Shown here piece after piece: positions 22,720 to 33,464 of a stretch of 64,000 nucleotides of DNA. The position numbers and the translations under genes are program-made. The stretch covers positions 115,961,319-116,025,318 of the forward strand of contig CP136066.1 in NCBI GenBank assembly GCA_032622095.1, in the 5' to 3' direction. The notes under the pieces are model-generated. The model was not told the DNA's origin and ran no database searches. It saw nothing but the letters and a program-made list of their open reading frames with translations. The DNA comes from Siphonodentalium dalli (Eukaryota > Mollusca > Scaphopoda > Gadilida > Siphonodentaliidae). How positions within the stretch are numbered: position 1 is the first letter of the stretch; the number at the start of each line of letters is the position of its first letter.

Positions 22720-23360
22720 TTTTAATCCAATAATATTATGCATTATGTAGCACCCCCCCAAATATCTGTAAATAGATATATCACCCCTGGTCAAGTGGTC
22801 CTGCTATCATGCTGGTGGTCCTGCTGAATTGCTATGGTGCTGCTAGGGCAAACTGATGCTGTTATGAAAAAGTATCATTATTTTCCTAAAGTTGTCATTT
22901 TGGCACTGTCTTTTGAAACAGAACAATTTGAGAATAATGCCAATGTCTATGAAATATTCATGAGCAATTCTTTTTAAAAAATTCAAGAATGGCTGTGCTA
23001 GTGTGCAAAACAACATGAATAGCCATCTTATTACAGTCAAATCACAATTAATACAGTCAGTATTGAAATATCTTGCAATATTTATGATTTTGAATGTTTG
23101 ATACAATTATGTTCAGATTATTGGAACACCTCGAACATGATAAATTTAGAAAAAATAAAGGTGTTTTTTTCTTAAAGGCATCAGTTTACCCAGACAGCAG
23201 CACAGCAATTCAACAGAACACACTAGCATCATAGCACAGGACTACTTCACTTGACTAGGGTATATATATAATATACACATCAAATCACCAAAATAATTCA
23301 TAACAAGTTCAGAGAATAAAATTAATTACAGTTATGCCTTTATTTGTGTGTCATACATGG
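22720..23360 (+). repeat. Segmental repeat unit 3, shortened
   Basis: Third copy of the spacer unit, with internal deletions relative to units 1 and 2 (for example, most of the half-palindrome is missing). It ends near 23360. Confidence 0.75.
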
Positions 23361-23371
23361 ATGATCTTAAA

Positions 23372-24010
23372 TGAGTTTCTATTTTATACGGAATTTATCA
23401 ACCGAGTTCACTAAATTTGATTTGAGCCGAGGTTTACCGAGGCTCAAATAGAATTTAGTGGATGAGGTTAATAAATTACATATAAAATAGAATGAGTTTG
23501 AGATACCTTTTATCACATGATCTAATAAACGCAAAGTATTCATCAAAAACAATAATCATTAAACTTCAGAAATTGCAAGTCATTCAAATAATGGTATGAC
23601 GTCATCGCACGCGCTAATACTTATAGACGTGTGTCTTACCAATAATTATGAAGCTGGTTTTGTGGGTTAATTATGTGATAAATAGAGGATCTCACATGAG
23701 TGTCTATTTTATACGGAATTTATCAACCGAGTTCACTAAATTCGATTTGAGCCGAGGTTCACCGAGGCTCAAATAGAATTTAGAGGACGAGGTTGATAAA
23801 TTACGTATAAAATTGGACGAGTGTGAGATACCTTTTATCACATGATCAAATAAACCCGAAGCAACGCGAAATATTCATCGAAAACAACAATCATAAACTA
23901 CAGCGATCGCAAGTTATTTGAAGAACAACGTGACGTCATCGCACGCACTGATATTAAACGTGTCTATTACCGATAATTATGAAACTGCTTTTATGGCCAA
24001 ATTATGTGAT
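23372..24010. repeat. Two tandem copies of a hairpin unit, about 310 bp each
   Basis: Each copy (about 23372-23670 and 23690-24010) contains an imperfect hairpin with ATTTTATACGGAATTTATCA paired to TGATAAATTACGTATAAAAT and a loop region GAGCCGAGGTTYACCGAGGC. Both continue with TTTTATCACATGATC and GTGACGTCATCGCACG-like sequence. Confidence 0.8.
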
Positions 24011-24116
24011 AAAGCAAAATAAAGGATAATTCAAGATGTTCAATTATGACTTTCCATATAGAACACAATACATGCCAATTATGTATATTAAAGCCAATAT
24101 AAAAAAAATGCTTGAT

Positions 24117-24453
24117 TTACATCCCCTTCCAACCATATTTGTAGTCTCTCTTCAATTTTTTATATATAGCCACCATCATTGGAATTGATGGGTTAAATAC
24201 TTGCCCAAATTTTAGAGTTAGATCGCTTACATCATATAGAAACATATTCTTCGATACACTGTCAAACAGTGTTTCTGATGAAAAAGTTACCAAGTTTTCT
24301 CCACTCGGTTCTCTTAAATGCACCCTAATCGGTCAAATTCTTTCGATAATTCTATCTAAATACATCTTAGCTATTATTTGGATCAGCTCTCCCCGTCGAA
24401 AAAGTGATACATGTAGTTGGACCAAAACGACACTTGAGAAAAGTTTGTTTACA
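24117..24453 (-). pseudogene. Coding fragment interrupted by one stop, unknown protein
   Basis: On the minus strand, one frame reads through residues that include SLFRRGELIQIIAKMYLDRI, meets a single TGA near 24333, then continues as PIRVHLREPSGENLVTFSS and on to MMVAIYKKLKRDYKYGWKGM with a stop at 24117. The protein-like composition on both sides of one stop suggests a decayed exon, or two exons whose junction I cannot see. It lies just downstream of the exon at 24937-24644 in the same orientation, so it may come from the same gene or a duplicated copy. No ATG starts it. Function unknown. Confidence 0.35.
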
Positions 24454-24559
24454 ATATCAATGCACAGTTTAAAAAAATAAAATTGACCTCTCGCAGTCTC
24501 CCGCCCCTTTTTTCTGAAAAAGTTGGATGTAAATCTAGCAATTTACTTAAATTGGCCTA

Positions 24560-24666
24560 ATTTATAAACTTGATGCAAAACTTAATTGATGAGGCCAATA
24601 TAAATAAATTGCTAAATTTACTCATATTGGCCATCTTATCAATTCAGTTTTGCATCAAGTTTATAA
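24560..24666. repeat. Inverted repeat over the 3' end of the terminal exon
   Basis: Arms 24560-24601 and 24624-24666 are nearly complementary (TTTATAAACTTGATGCAAAA against TTTTGCATCAAGTTTATAA), with a loop of about 22 nt. One arm is the end of the coding exon including its stop, so a transcript would end its frame inside a hairpin of about 40 bp. It could be a small inverted duplication of the exon end or a miniature element. Confidence 0.7.
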
Positions 24667-24937
24667 GTTCAGTCACACATGGTCTTCCCTTACTGCCTTT
24701 AAGACCTACAAGTTGCTCAAAAAAGTTATATATTGTGGTGAGTTCCTGCGGATACGATAAATTGAAAACAAAGTATGTTCCAAGAACAAATTCCACAGCC
24801 TTGAAAAGGTCCTCACTGTGGATGGGAATAATGTTTCTATCCACAGAACAGAAGTAGAGATCATTGATGTGAATTATTCCTGGCTGCTTCATGCCTCCTT
24901 TTTCTGCTAAGCGGATGCATTCTTCAGGTGATTCATT
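24644..24937 (-). CDS. Terminal exon of an unrecognised protein
   Basis: A clear acceptor (TATTTCAATATTTTCAG) precedes 24937 on the minus strand. An uninterrupted frame of 97 residues follows, starting NESPEECIRLAEKGG and ending CVTELINLMQN before TGA. The segment GTYFVFNLSYPQEL followed by NFFEQLVGLKGSKGRP looks like a conserved block (aromatic, V-F-N, Y-P, then F-x-Q-L and a basic loop). I associate this loosely with uncharacterised multi-exon animal proteins, but I cannot name the family. Codon structure and splice site make it a believable exon. The stop codon lies within one arm of the inverted repeat at 24560-24666, so the 3' end may have been reshaped by a duplication. No upstream exon was found in this window. 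Confidence 0.5.
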   Translation of the reverse strand, partial: NESPEECIRLAEKGGMKQPGIIHINDLYFCSVDRNIIPIHSEDLFKAVEFVLGTYFVFNLSYPQELTTIYNFFEQLVGLKGSKGRPCVTELINLMQN

Positions 24938-25006
24938 CTGAAAATATTGAAATAACTTCTTATTGACAGGTGCAAAGAAACATTCCCTCCCTGCTTACAA
25001 TATTTA

Positions 25007-25246
25007 AAGGCCCACTTAATTTTCGAACCCCCAGATTTCTTTTTATAAAATATATGGCGGGCTAACCTGCTAGTTATATACAAGATGTTTTCTATTTCTC
25101 TAGGGGCATATTCTGATACAGACGTTTGGAATGGTAATGAACTATATATAGTGTTTTAATCATATTTTATGGCACAGATTGTGTTTAAAACCTGATATCA
25201 AGGCACTATAAAAAATAGCCGATGACTCGAAAATTAAGTGGGCCTT
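25007..25246. mobile_element. 240-bp miniature element with 20-bp inverted ends
   Basis: AAGGCCCACTTAATTTTCGA at 25007 and its exact complement ending at 25246. The interior is non-coding. The target duplication is unclear. Confidence 0.75.
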
Positions 25247-25624
25247 ACAATTCAATACAAATTCACAATTGCAGTTAGGTTCAACTCATACCCGTCTATT
25301 CAACGACATTCTGCTTCGCAGTATTCCTTAAGAGTTATAGTCCCGCTGTTTTAATCCCGCCTTTAGCTGGCGTATTGTTGCTTGTAAGATTATTGAGATA
25401 TAACGCCATGCGCGATGACATTAAATCGCATGGAAAGAGCAATTGTGTGAATATGTATTGGAAAATAACGTCATACGTAATGACATTAAATCTCAAGGAA
25501 ACCCGCGAAAATATAAAAAATAACATTTATTGTTTCAATGTTTAAGTTATTTCCTTCATAAAAAAAAGAGTCTTCGTGATAAAGAACCTTCTCAATACTT
25601 GAATATAGAATTAACCTTTAAAAA

Positions 25625-25712
25625 AAAAAAAATCTTCGGAATAACGAACCTTCGGAAAAGAGAACCTTCGGAATAGAGAACCTTCGGAGTAGTGAACCTT
25701 CGGAATAGAGAC
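25625..25712 (+). repeat. 16-bp repeat GAACCTTCGGAATAGA
   Basis: Five or six units with small variants (AATAACGAACCTTCGG, AAAAGAGAACCTTCGG). A related single unit occurs near 25571. Confidence 0.8.
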
Positions 25713-25729
25713 ATGTTCCCAAATAATGA

Positions 25730-25890
25730 ATTGCGCAATTAATTGCGCTTAAGCGCAAATACCACATATTGTGCTTAAGCGCAAATAGGGCATTTACCCT
25801 TAAGTGTAATTAATTACGCTTAAGCGCAATTAATTGCGCTTAAGCGCAATCAATTGTGCTTAAGCGCAATCAATTGCGCTTAAGCGTAAT
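25730..25890. repeat. Palindromic tandem repeat GCGCTTAAGCGCAATTAATT
   Basis: About seven units of roughly 20 bp in which both halves are self-complementary (GCGCTTAAGCGC and AATTAATT), so the whole array reads almost the same on both strands. Variants replace AATTAATT with AATCAATT or spacer bases. Confidence 0.85.
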
Positions 25891-26200
25891 TGTGACTACT
25901 ATCTAACCTACCCATAAACTATTAGCATGACCTGGTGTATCTCCTAGCAACACAAGATGAGCATTGGGCTAATTTTGACCTGTACTCAACAGTCAACTGT
26001 GAGTATGTGTTCAACAAGGAGAATCCCTAATTACATATTATCAGCATCCCTCTATCCAAAGAATTGATGTCGCCTTCCCGGAACTCTAGTAATTTTTTGT
26101 ATGATGTTTTTAATGTATTTTTAAACAAATTTTAGCCTTTACTATGGTAATATCCTATACATGCATGCTGTGTCATTGCATGAGGGCTTTCTTACCTCAT

Positions 26201-26412
26201 ACAGTAATGCTCTAATTAATCGACTTCTTAACCACAGCAGAATTATGGGTAACTTTTCAGGATTTAGTCGGAAATATGGCTTGTTGCCATTCATCGAAAA
26301 GCTCTAGAGAGCTTTCCGATGAATGGCAACAAGCCATATTTCCTACTAAATCCTGAAAAGTTATCCATAATTCTGCTGTGGTTAAGGAGTCGATTAATTA
26401 GAGCATTACTGT
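26201..26412. repeat. Near-perfect palindrome, about 105-bp arms
   Basis: ACAGTAATGCTCTAATTAAT at 26201 pairs with the complement ending 26412. The arms meet at AGCTCT-AG-AGAGCT with a 2-nt spacer. One arm is homologous to single-arm sequence inside the segmental units (20390-20520, 22010-22125). Confidence 0.85.
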
Positions 26413-26769
26413 ATGGTTTACTTATTGACTTAAATCAGGGGGAAAAAACCCTATTTTCATATTATCAGCATCCCTGTCCAAAAAATGGTGTGTAATTACT
26501 GGAGCTTTGGTGTCTCAGTCCTGGAGCTCTAGTTTTTCTTATTAAATCAGCATCTCTTGCACAAATCTATAGTATTTCCATGATCATATAGTGTGAATGT
26601 GGTGTCACCGAGGGCTTGCTTCCCTCATATGGTGTGCCTGTATACTCGAAAATTGAAGAAAATCAATGTCGCCCCAACTAATACAGAAAGTAGCCCCAAC
26701 TAATATATACCGAAGATAATATAATGCTATCACGAGTCGCTCCAACTAAAACAGAAGGTGATACTATTG

Positions 26770-27145
26770 CAGGTCCCAATTGAAGTTAAAAATAGCAATT
26801 TGACTTTTAACAAACCCAAATAGTCCCCACCATGAGCCCAAAATCCATCCCAGGTGACCAGATATGTTTTGTTGATTGCCTGCCTATATTTCTAAAAGTC
26901 AAATGTGGAATAATCCAGAATGAGTACAGCCTGAGAGAACAGTGACTCCAAAATATAATTTTAAGGCAGGGTTCTGTATGATTATATCATAGGTGCTGTG
27001 GCCTGTGGGTGTTGGGCTGTCTCCATACCCTTACAAGTTACAACCCACTGAGGAGCCTAATCTTTGTGCAAACCATTTGTATAGATGCATACCTATCCAA
27101 AAACACTAAAAGATCTGGACTGGTATCCACATGATGGGTTAGGCC
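26770..27145 (+). repeat. 370-bp satellite, first unit
   Basis: Contains CAATTTGACTTTTAACAAAC, CCCACCATGAGCCCAAAATC, GAGAACAGTGACTCCAAAAT and ATCCAAAAACACTAAAAG, which recur in order at 29048-30175. Confidence 0.8.
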
Positions 27146-28102
27146 AAAAAAAAAGATTGTATGTTTCCGCTAATGGAGCGAAAAAATTAGGGTATAGGTA
27201 GGCAGGAAATTTTTTGTTTTATTTTATTTTGATATTTTGTATCCAGCTGCAGGAATATTGAATTACCTCGACCAAAGTGACATAAAATGCCAACTCGTGA
27301 TTTGGGGAAAGTATTACTTGATACTGTGGTTAAACAAATTATTTTTATAGTATATGTATAAGGAATCAACATAGTATTTGTCAAGTGGTGTTTTATTCAA
27401 TATGAATATTTAAATGTTCACATGTACACCATATATACATGTACTTGAATATGTACATGCATAAAGTTATAAGCTCATCATTTCGGTATCTGAATCATAT
27501 AGAAATCTTGAGTTTGTGCTGATTTCAATTTTCATAGCTTCAAAATCAATAAACATGCAGACCCAAAATTGGAAATAAGGATTATAAGTACTGTGCAGGG
27601 GGGGGGGGGGGGATTTCCCAAAAAAATAATAAACGTGCATGCATGTTTATTTGGAGTCCATGAGTAGGGTCGGCGGGTTAGTTTTCGGGTCGGTCGATGT
27701 GCGGAAACTTAGTATCTTTTTTTTTGTCTTACAGGGCCCAGTTAAAGATAGCAATTTGACTATTAAAAAGCCCAAATAGTCCCCACCCTGAGCCCAAAAT
27801 ACATCCCAGGGTGACCAGATATGTTTTTTGATTGCCTGCCTATACTCTTGGGCTCCAAATAAACATGCATGCACCTTTATTATTGTATTGGATAATTTTC
27901 TCCTTACACAGTGCTTATTTGGGTCTGCACATTTGAGGCTATATAAATTGAAATCAGCACAAACTCTAGATTTCTAAATGTATATGACTCTGATATAAAA
28001 ATGGTGAGCTTACAGGTATAACTTTATACATGTACCTTTGTATATGTATGGCATACATGTGAACATTTAAAGGTACTCAATCCGAACAGAGGGTCCCCAT
28101 CT

Positions 28103-28225
28103 CAGCCTTCATAATTAGCTACGGCAATCAGCATTGCCAAAGCAATTTGCTGAAGCAAACTGGGCCATGGCATACTGTTGCCATAGCGGATTGCCGAAGC
28201 CAAACAATCTGAATTAAGAGGGCTG
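28103..28225. mobile_element. 123-bp miniature element E, copy 1
   Basis: Ends are CAGCCTTCATAATT and AATTAAGAGGGCTG (imperfect inverted repeats). It is flanked by CCATCT on both sides (28097-28102 and 28226-28231). The Fold-A copy at 18918 has a single uninterrupted CCATCTCAACAG, i.e. the empty site. The inner part is also self-complementary (GCTACGGCAATC against GATTGCCGAAGC). Confidence 0.85.
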
Positions 28226-28460
28226 CCATCTCAACAGATTCCAACAACAACAATCCGATCAGAGGGTCCTATATTACTATTTCTTTGGCTTTGGGGGTAA
28301 AAAATATTTGATTCGAGTCGAGTCGAACCCATTAAACAAAGCTCAGAGTTATTAGATATTGATTTTTGAAATTTGTTAGTTTCTCGAGATGAGTACTAAT
28401 AATTGCCGTCAGTTTTGTAACCTGCGCGAGATGTGTACACCAAAACAATATTCCAACAGA

Positions 28461-28583
28461 CAGCCTTCATAATTGGCTACGGCAATCGGCAATGCCGAAG
28501 CCATTTGCTGAAGCAAACTAGGCCACGGTAAATGGTTGCCGTAGCAGATTGCCGAAGCCAGACAATCTGAATTAAAAGGGCTG
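28461..28583. mobile_element. 123-bp miniature element E, copy 2
   Basis: Same length and ends as copy 1, with about 12 substitutions. It is flanked by AACAGA on both sides (28455-28460 and 28584-28589). The empty site AAACAGACAAGG is present in the paralogous Fold-A copy near 19157. Confidence 0.85.
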
Positions 28584-29047
28584 AACAGACAAGGATTGAT
28601 AACTCTAAAATCAAGTGGTAATAATAACGCAATTTTGATAGAGTTAAAATTCTGGGCCAGAAAGTATTCCCGATAATGAAAAATAATAGATTTCTAAAAT
28701 TGATATCTAACAAATCTGAGCTTTGATGGGTGACTTCCTCGACTCGAATCAAATATTTTTGACCCCCGAAGCCATTGAAATAGTAATTGAGAGGAGTTTT
28801 ATTGGATTGAGTACCTTTAAATATTGAATAAAACACCACATGACACATACTATGTTGATTCCTATACTTGAAATACTTATTCCTACATTATAAAAATACT
28901 TTGTTTAACCACCTTTAATATGTTGATGTTTTGTTCAGAGTTCACCCTGCACTATTATTTGGGTCTGCTTGTTTATTAAATTTCAATGGAATTTCCCCCC
29001 TGCACTATTATTTGGGCCTGCACTTTTATTTGGAGCCGAAGAGTACT

Positions 29048-30175
29048 TATAAAGTCAAATGTGGAATAATTTCCATAATGAGTACAGTCTGAGAGAACAG
29101 TGACTCCTAAATATGATATTAAGGTACGGTTCTGTATGATTTATCATGGGTGGTGTGGGTTTTCAGGTCAGCTTTTTGCCCTTAAATCCCACCGAGGAGC
29201 CCAAACTTTTACAAGTCTTATGTATCGATTCAGACATATCCAAAAACGCTTTCAGTTCTTGCTAAACACCTACATGTATAATGTGTTACAGGGCCCAATG
29301 AAAGTTAAAACTACTAATTTTACTGTTAATAAGCAAATATTCCCCTCCCCTTGATCCCAAAACCCCATCCAGGTGCCCAAGTATTTTTGTTCATTGCCTG
29401 CCTATATTCTAAAGTAAATAATTGTGGAATTATTTTAATAATGAGTATAGTCTGATAGAAAGCTGACTTCAAAATATGAGTTTGTATGCATGCATGGCTG
29501 CTGTACTGTTTTATCACGGGTGGTAGCGTATGGGTTATTGGGACGCCCCCTTACCATTAAATCCCAACTGAGCCTTTTGCAAATCTTTTCTAGAGATGCT
29601 GGCATATCAAACAACACTAAAAGTGCTGGAATGAAGCACCTATAGTGGTTTAATACAGGGCCCATTCAAGTTGAATGAAATATCAATTTGGCTATTAAAA
29701 ACACAAATATTGCCCTAGCTACATTGAGCCCTAAACCCTTCCAGCCTCCAGGTGCCCAAACCATTTTTGTTCATTGACTACCTAAATTATAAAGTCATAT
29801 GTTGAATAATTTTCAGAATGGTTATACACTCTGTCAGAGAAAACAATGATTCCAAAAAAATATTTTAGATGCGTGGCACGGTGCTGTATAGTTTTATCAT
29901 GGGTGCTGCCACGGTGGATGTACTAACTAGTAGGGCATTTTTGTAGGCCAATTAAGCTCCATACCCTTAAAAAATGCTGGGGAGCCCAAGAATATCTCTT
30001 ATATAGATGCAGACCCGCTATCTAAAAACACCAACAGGGATGGGAATAAAAACTATAATGGTTACAGTGCCCAATTCAAGTTAAATGTACCAATTCTTAT
30101 ATTTAAAAAACATATTTCCCTACACTAAGCCCAAAATCCCTTCTAATAATATATATATGTGCCCAAGTCACAAGT
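29048..30175 (+). repeat. 370-bp satellite, three consecutive units
   Basis: Units 29048-29412, 29413-29793 and 29794-30175 (365-382 bp). Each opens with an AAAGTCAAATGTGGAATAAT-like start and ends near TTGTTCATTGCCTGCCTA or an equivalent. Divergence between units is substantial, so the array is old. Confidence 0.8.
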
Positions 30176-30479
30176 ATGGATCCTAAGTCAACCAGTTGTC
30201 ACCATATGTAATATATGACACAAAACCCCTGACAACTGTGACTATATAGATGACCTAAATGAAGACATATTCACAGTTTGTATTGTAATATATCAGCAAT
30301 TGTTTGCATTGTTTTGCTTGCAACTGTACTTTTGACTGGCGTAATAGTATTTGTAGTAAAAATACTAAAAATAAAATGTATCAAGTAGATCTACTAGTAC
30401 TGGCGGATGTTTACATTGTGTTTGTATTATTTGTGTTAGGTGGGTGGTTGGACTCTTGTCTGTGACATTCCCTATTAGT

Positions 30480-30860
30480 ATTACAGTATTAGTATTTTTA
30501 TTGATTGCGTGCCACGTGCTGTTGTGTTTATTTATATTTTTAATGTTTATATGTGACGTCAGTATCGTGCTTTGATCACGTGATCCATACCGATGACGTT
30601 TACTTCGAATCAGATGGCATTCAAGTTGGCATTTTTAACGTTACAGGGTCAGTCTGCATTTACTGTTTTGCTGAACGATATGAAGGCAACTATCTGCGCG
30701 ATTAGTCGAAAACAACTTTGCAACAGACTCATTCACTCAATCGTGATCAATGGGATTGGGAAGGTTTTTCACTTTGACTTTATATCGATATTATATATGA
30801 TGAAAAATACAACGACTGCTCGTCGAAATTTGGGCAAACATTTGGGATAGTTTCCTAGTT
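30480..30860. promoter_or_regulatory. Possible regulatory region with two CACGTG boxes and a CRE
   Basis: GCCACGTGC (about 30512), TGACGTCA (about 30554) and ATCACGTGAT (about 30578) occur within 75 bp of otherwise AT-rich DNA. A plus-strand open frame of 85 codons with an ATG follows at 30593. This density of palindromic bZIP/bHLH sites is suggestive of a promoter or enhancer, but no gene is recognised. The frame has no known domain. Confidence 0.3.
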
Positions 30861-31449
30861 TGAACCACTCTGTAAATTGTTAATAACAACATCGACGAGG
30901 CGCAGTATAAGAGTATTGTCTTTTGTGTCTGTGACTGTGAGATTGATTTAGTCGTTACCAGAGTCAGGCCGGGTAAATTAATTTTGATTGTTAACAATAA
31001 CATTAACAACCGGTATAATGTACCATATATTTATATATTTGATTATAATTTATATGTATCATGTATCGGTATATAGACTATGTATGTAGTATTTTATTTG
31101 TGTGAGTATTCTTTTAGAAACTGAACAATTATAAATCAGGAACGCGGCGTGGTTCCATAGAGTGATACTGATAGACTATAATTGAATATTAGTTTTATAA
31201 TAACGGCCATAAAAAGAGTCTTAAGGTCAGTAATCGCCAAGGAAGTTTAACAAATGAATCATCGTGTATTACTTATACTATACCCACAAGTCGGAATTCT
31301 GAACTTACATTTCTTGGCTCTGATCCCAATAGATTGTACACATTTTTAACTTTTATAATATTAAATTAATATGGCGTCTGTCGGACAGACGCTATAAAAC
31401 CACAATGCAATGCGCTTTTTGCCGCCGCACGCGACATGCACGCGACATC

Positions 31450-31600
31450 TTTACACAATTTTGTGTACCAAAATATACACAAAATGTGTAAACGGCTATT
31501 GGTCCATGCATTCATATGTAAAACTACACATTGCTATGTGTATAAACCGGGTTTACACATTTGATGTGTAATCGTTTCTACACATTACTTATAAGAGTGT
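31450..31600. repeat. Second TACACA / TGTGTA cluster
   Basis: About ten hexamers in 150 bp (TTTACACAATTTTGTGTACC, ATACACAAAATGTGTAAA, TTACACATTTGATGTGTAAT). Same motif grammar as 16950-17290. Confidence 0.75.
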
Positions 31601-32314
31601 AGCTATCTTTATTGTGATTTAAATTAAATTAAATTTAAATTAAATTACGTCACGTTTGCACCAACACCTGGATGCCAGCTATCATACTACTATACCGATC
31701 ATTTCATGGTGGACAATGAATGAAAATAGCGGATAATGAAATTAAAAACGTGAATGTGTGGTGAATGTGTGGTGAATGTGTTGTTGATGTATTTTTATTA
31801 TATGCTTGCCTGTAATAGCGGGAAATTGCCGAAAGGTAGATCTTAGAAGTTACAGTGAAATACGATGTCGTTATCTCACTGTATTTCGTTAAATTTCACT
31901 GTAGCCCGCCGGGTGGTTTGTACATGAGCGAGAAATTTGAAGACAAATTCTATAACCGCGCGTTATAGTAAATTTTTGCAAACTTATCGGTTATAACCCA
32001 CAACCTTATTCGAAACAAGAGTTATTTCTTATAATTGAATCCGTTATTGCATAGGAGAACCACCATAATAAAAGGCAGGAGTAACAAGCGAAATACTTTC
32101 CGAAGAAAATCACACACACGCGTAAAGTTGAAACAGGCACCCGTGACATCTAATTATCGACCAAGTGTCGTCAGATATTCGGCACCGCAACTTATATCAC
32201 GCACCATGCAGCTATGACCCGTGCACGTGGGTTTTATATATGTGTACTGGTGACACGGAGAATTGTTAATTTCGATTCCGTGTTTCATTTCTTTGCATGA
32301 GTCTTGTTGCTTAA

Positions 32315-32662
32315 ATGGGTACTGTACACTAACTCCGGCCATTTGTGGGACCATCACATTTTATACTCAACAAAATATATGCAACAAATGAATGAATTTG
32401 AGCCATTGATTAGTGCAATATAAACTCATGTGTTCTATGAGTGATGCAAACAACATGGTAATTATAATGAAAATGAATAAATGGCTAGAGTCATAAATTC
32501 ATTTTCGTTATAATTACCATGTTGTTTGCATCGTTCATTGAGAACATGGCTGTATTTTTCACTAATCCATGGCTCAAATTCATTCATTTTTTGCATATAT
32601 TATGTTGAGTATATAAGGAGATGGTTCCATAAATGGCCGGATCTAGTGTATACAGTACCCCT
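32315..32662. mobile_element. Fold-B foldback with TTAA target duplication
   Basis: ATGGGTACTGTACACTAACTCC at the left and GGATCTAGTGTATACAGTAC at the right are inverted. TTAA lies at 32311-32314 and 32663-32666. The arms pair through AACATGGTAATTATAATGAAA with its complement around a centre at about 32488. The arms are homologous to Fold-C. Confidence 0.8.
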
Positions 32663-33266
32663 TTAATCTAGGTACATATAATTATGCACTTTCGATTAGT
32701 AGGAAGTATTCTTCCCGAGTATTGTTCAAATTGCTGTACTATTAAAAGTCAAAAATGCCGCATAATTTAGCAACTTTGAGCTTTAATAAGCTGTGTACAT
32801 TCTGAGTTAACATGTTTCAAGCGAGAGATAGAGTGTGCAATCTCGCATTCAGAAATTGGATATGGCAACTAGAGAGACAAACTGACAGCAATCACAAGAA
32901 GAAAGACAAGAATCAACAATTAAAACACCAGATGGTTTGATTGATAAATACTGAGCGAACCGTATAGGTATGCATGTCGACACATATTGAAGAATATCAA
33001 AGTTCCGATACCAATCACATGCATGCAGGCTTGCAATAATATGACTCCTCGTTGTTTTTATTACAAACGTCTCCTTTCCAAATTAAAGAGTTTGTATGTT
33101 TATGGTGTTTAGTCAACATATACTAGTATATATGGATTAATATGTTCACCTTACCGCTTCAATCGTATCATTGAACTCGTGACAACGAACTGACGAGTTA
33201 CTGTATGCCCCATCGGATTTTCATTGGGATAATGTAATTTTATACATGAGTTTAATTTATCGGAGC

Positions 33267-33366
33267 ACTTCCCACGTATATAGTCTCCCGTTATCCCACG
33301 TATATAGTCTCCCGTTATCTCATCGTATATAGTCTCCCACTTCCCACGTATATAGTCTCCCGTTAT
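33267..33366 (+). repeat. 25-bp repeat CCCACGTATATAGTCTCCCG
   Basis: Four units, one degenerate, about 100 bp downstream of the SERTA gene's stop. Short frames here follow the repeat. Confidence 0.85.
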
Positions 33367-33464
33367 CATGCATGCATGCAGTTGACACTTTCCGAAAATA
33401 CATGCATTCTTGACGTGATTGAACCGTGTAATAAAAATGATATGTGGTCGATGGAACACTCACA

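Larger units (their letters stand above)
28071..28816. mobile_element. Fold-A copy d with TTAA target duplication
   Basis: Starts AGGTACTCAATCCGAACAG and ends ATTGGATTGAGTACCT, with TTAA at 28067-28070 and 28817-28820. It carries two 123-bp insertions. The opposite arm of the host foldback has an uninterrupted TTTAAATG at the same place. Confidence 0.8.
27376..28850. mobile_element. Foldback element with a Fold-A insertion in its right arm
   Basis: The left arm 27376-27580 (GTGGTGTTTTATTCAATATG, AGTTTGTGCTGATTTCAATT) pairs with 27900-28066 plus 28817-28850 (CATATTGAATAAAACACCAC-like). The centre holds a G-run (27597-27612) and a satellite fragment (27730-27850). The right arm is split at a TTAA by the Fold-A copy. 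Confidence 0.7.
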
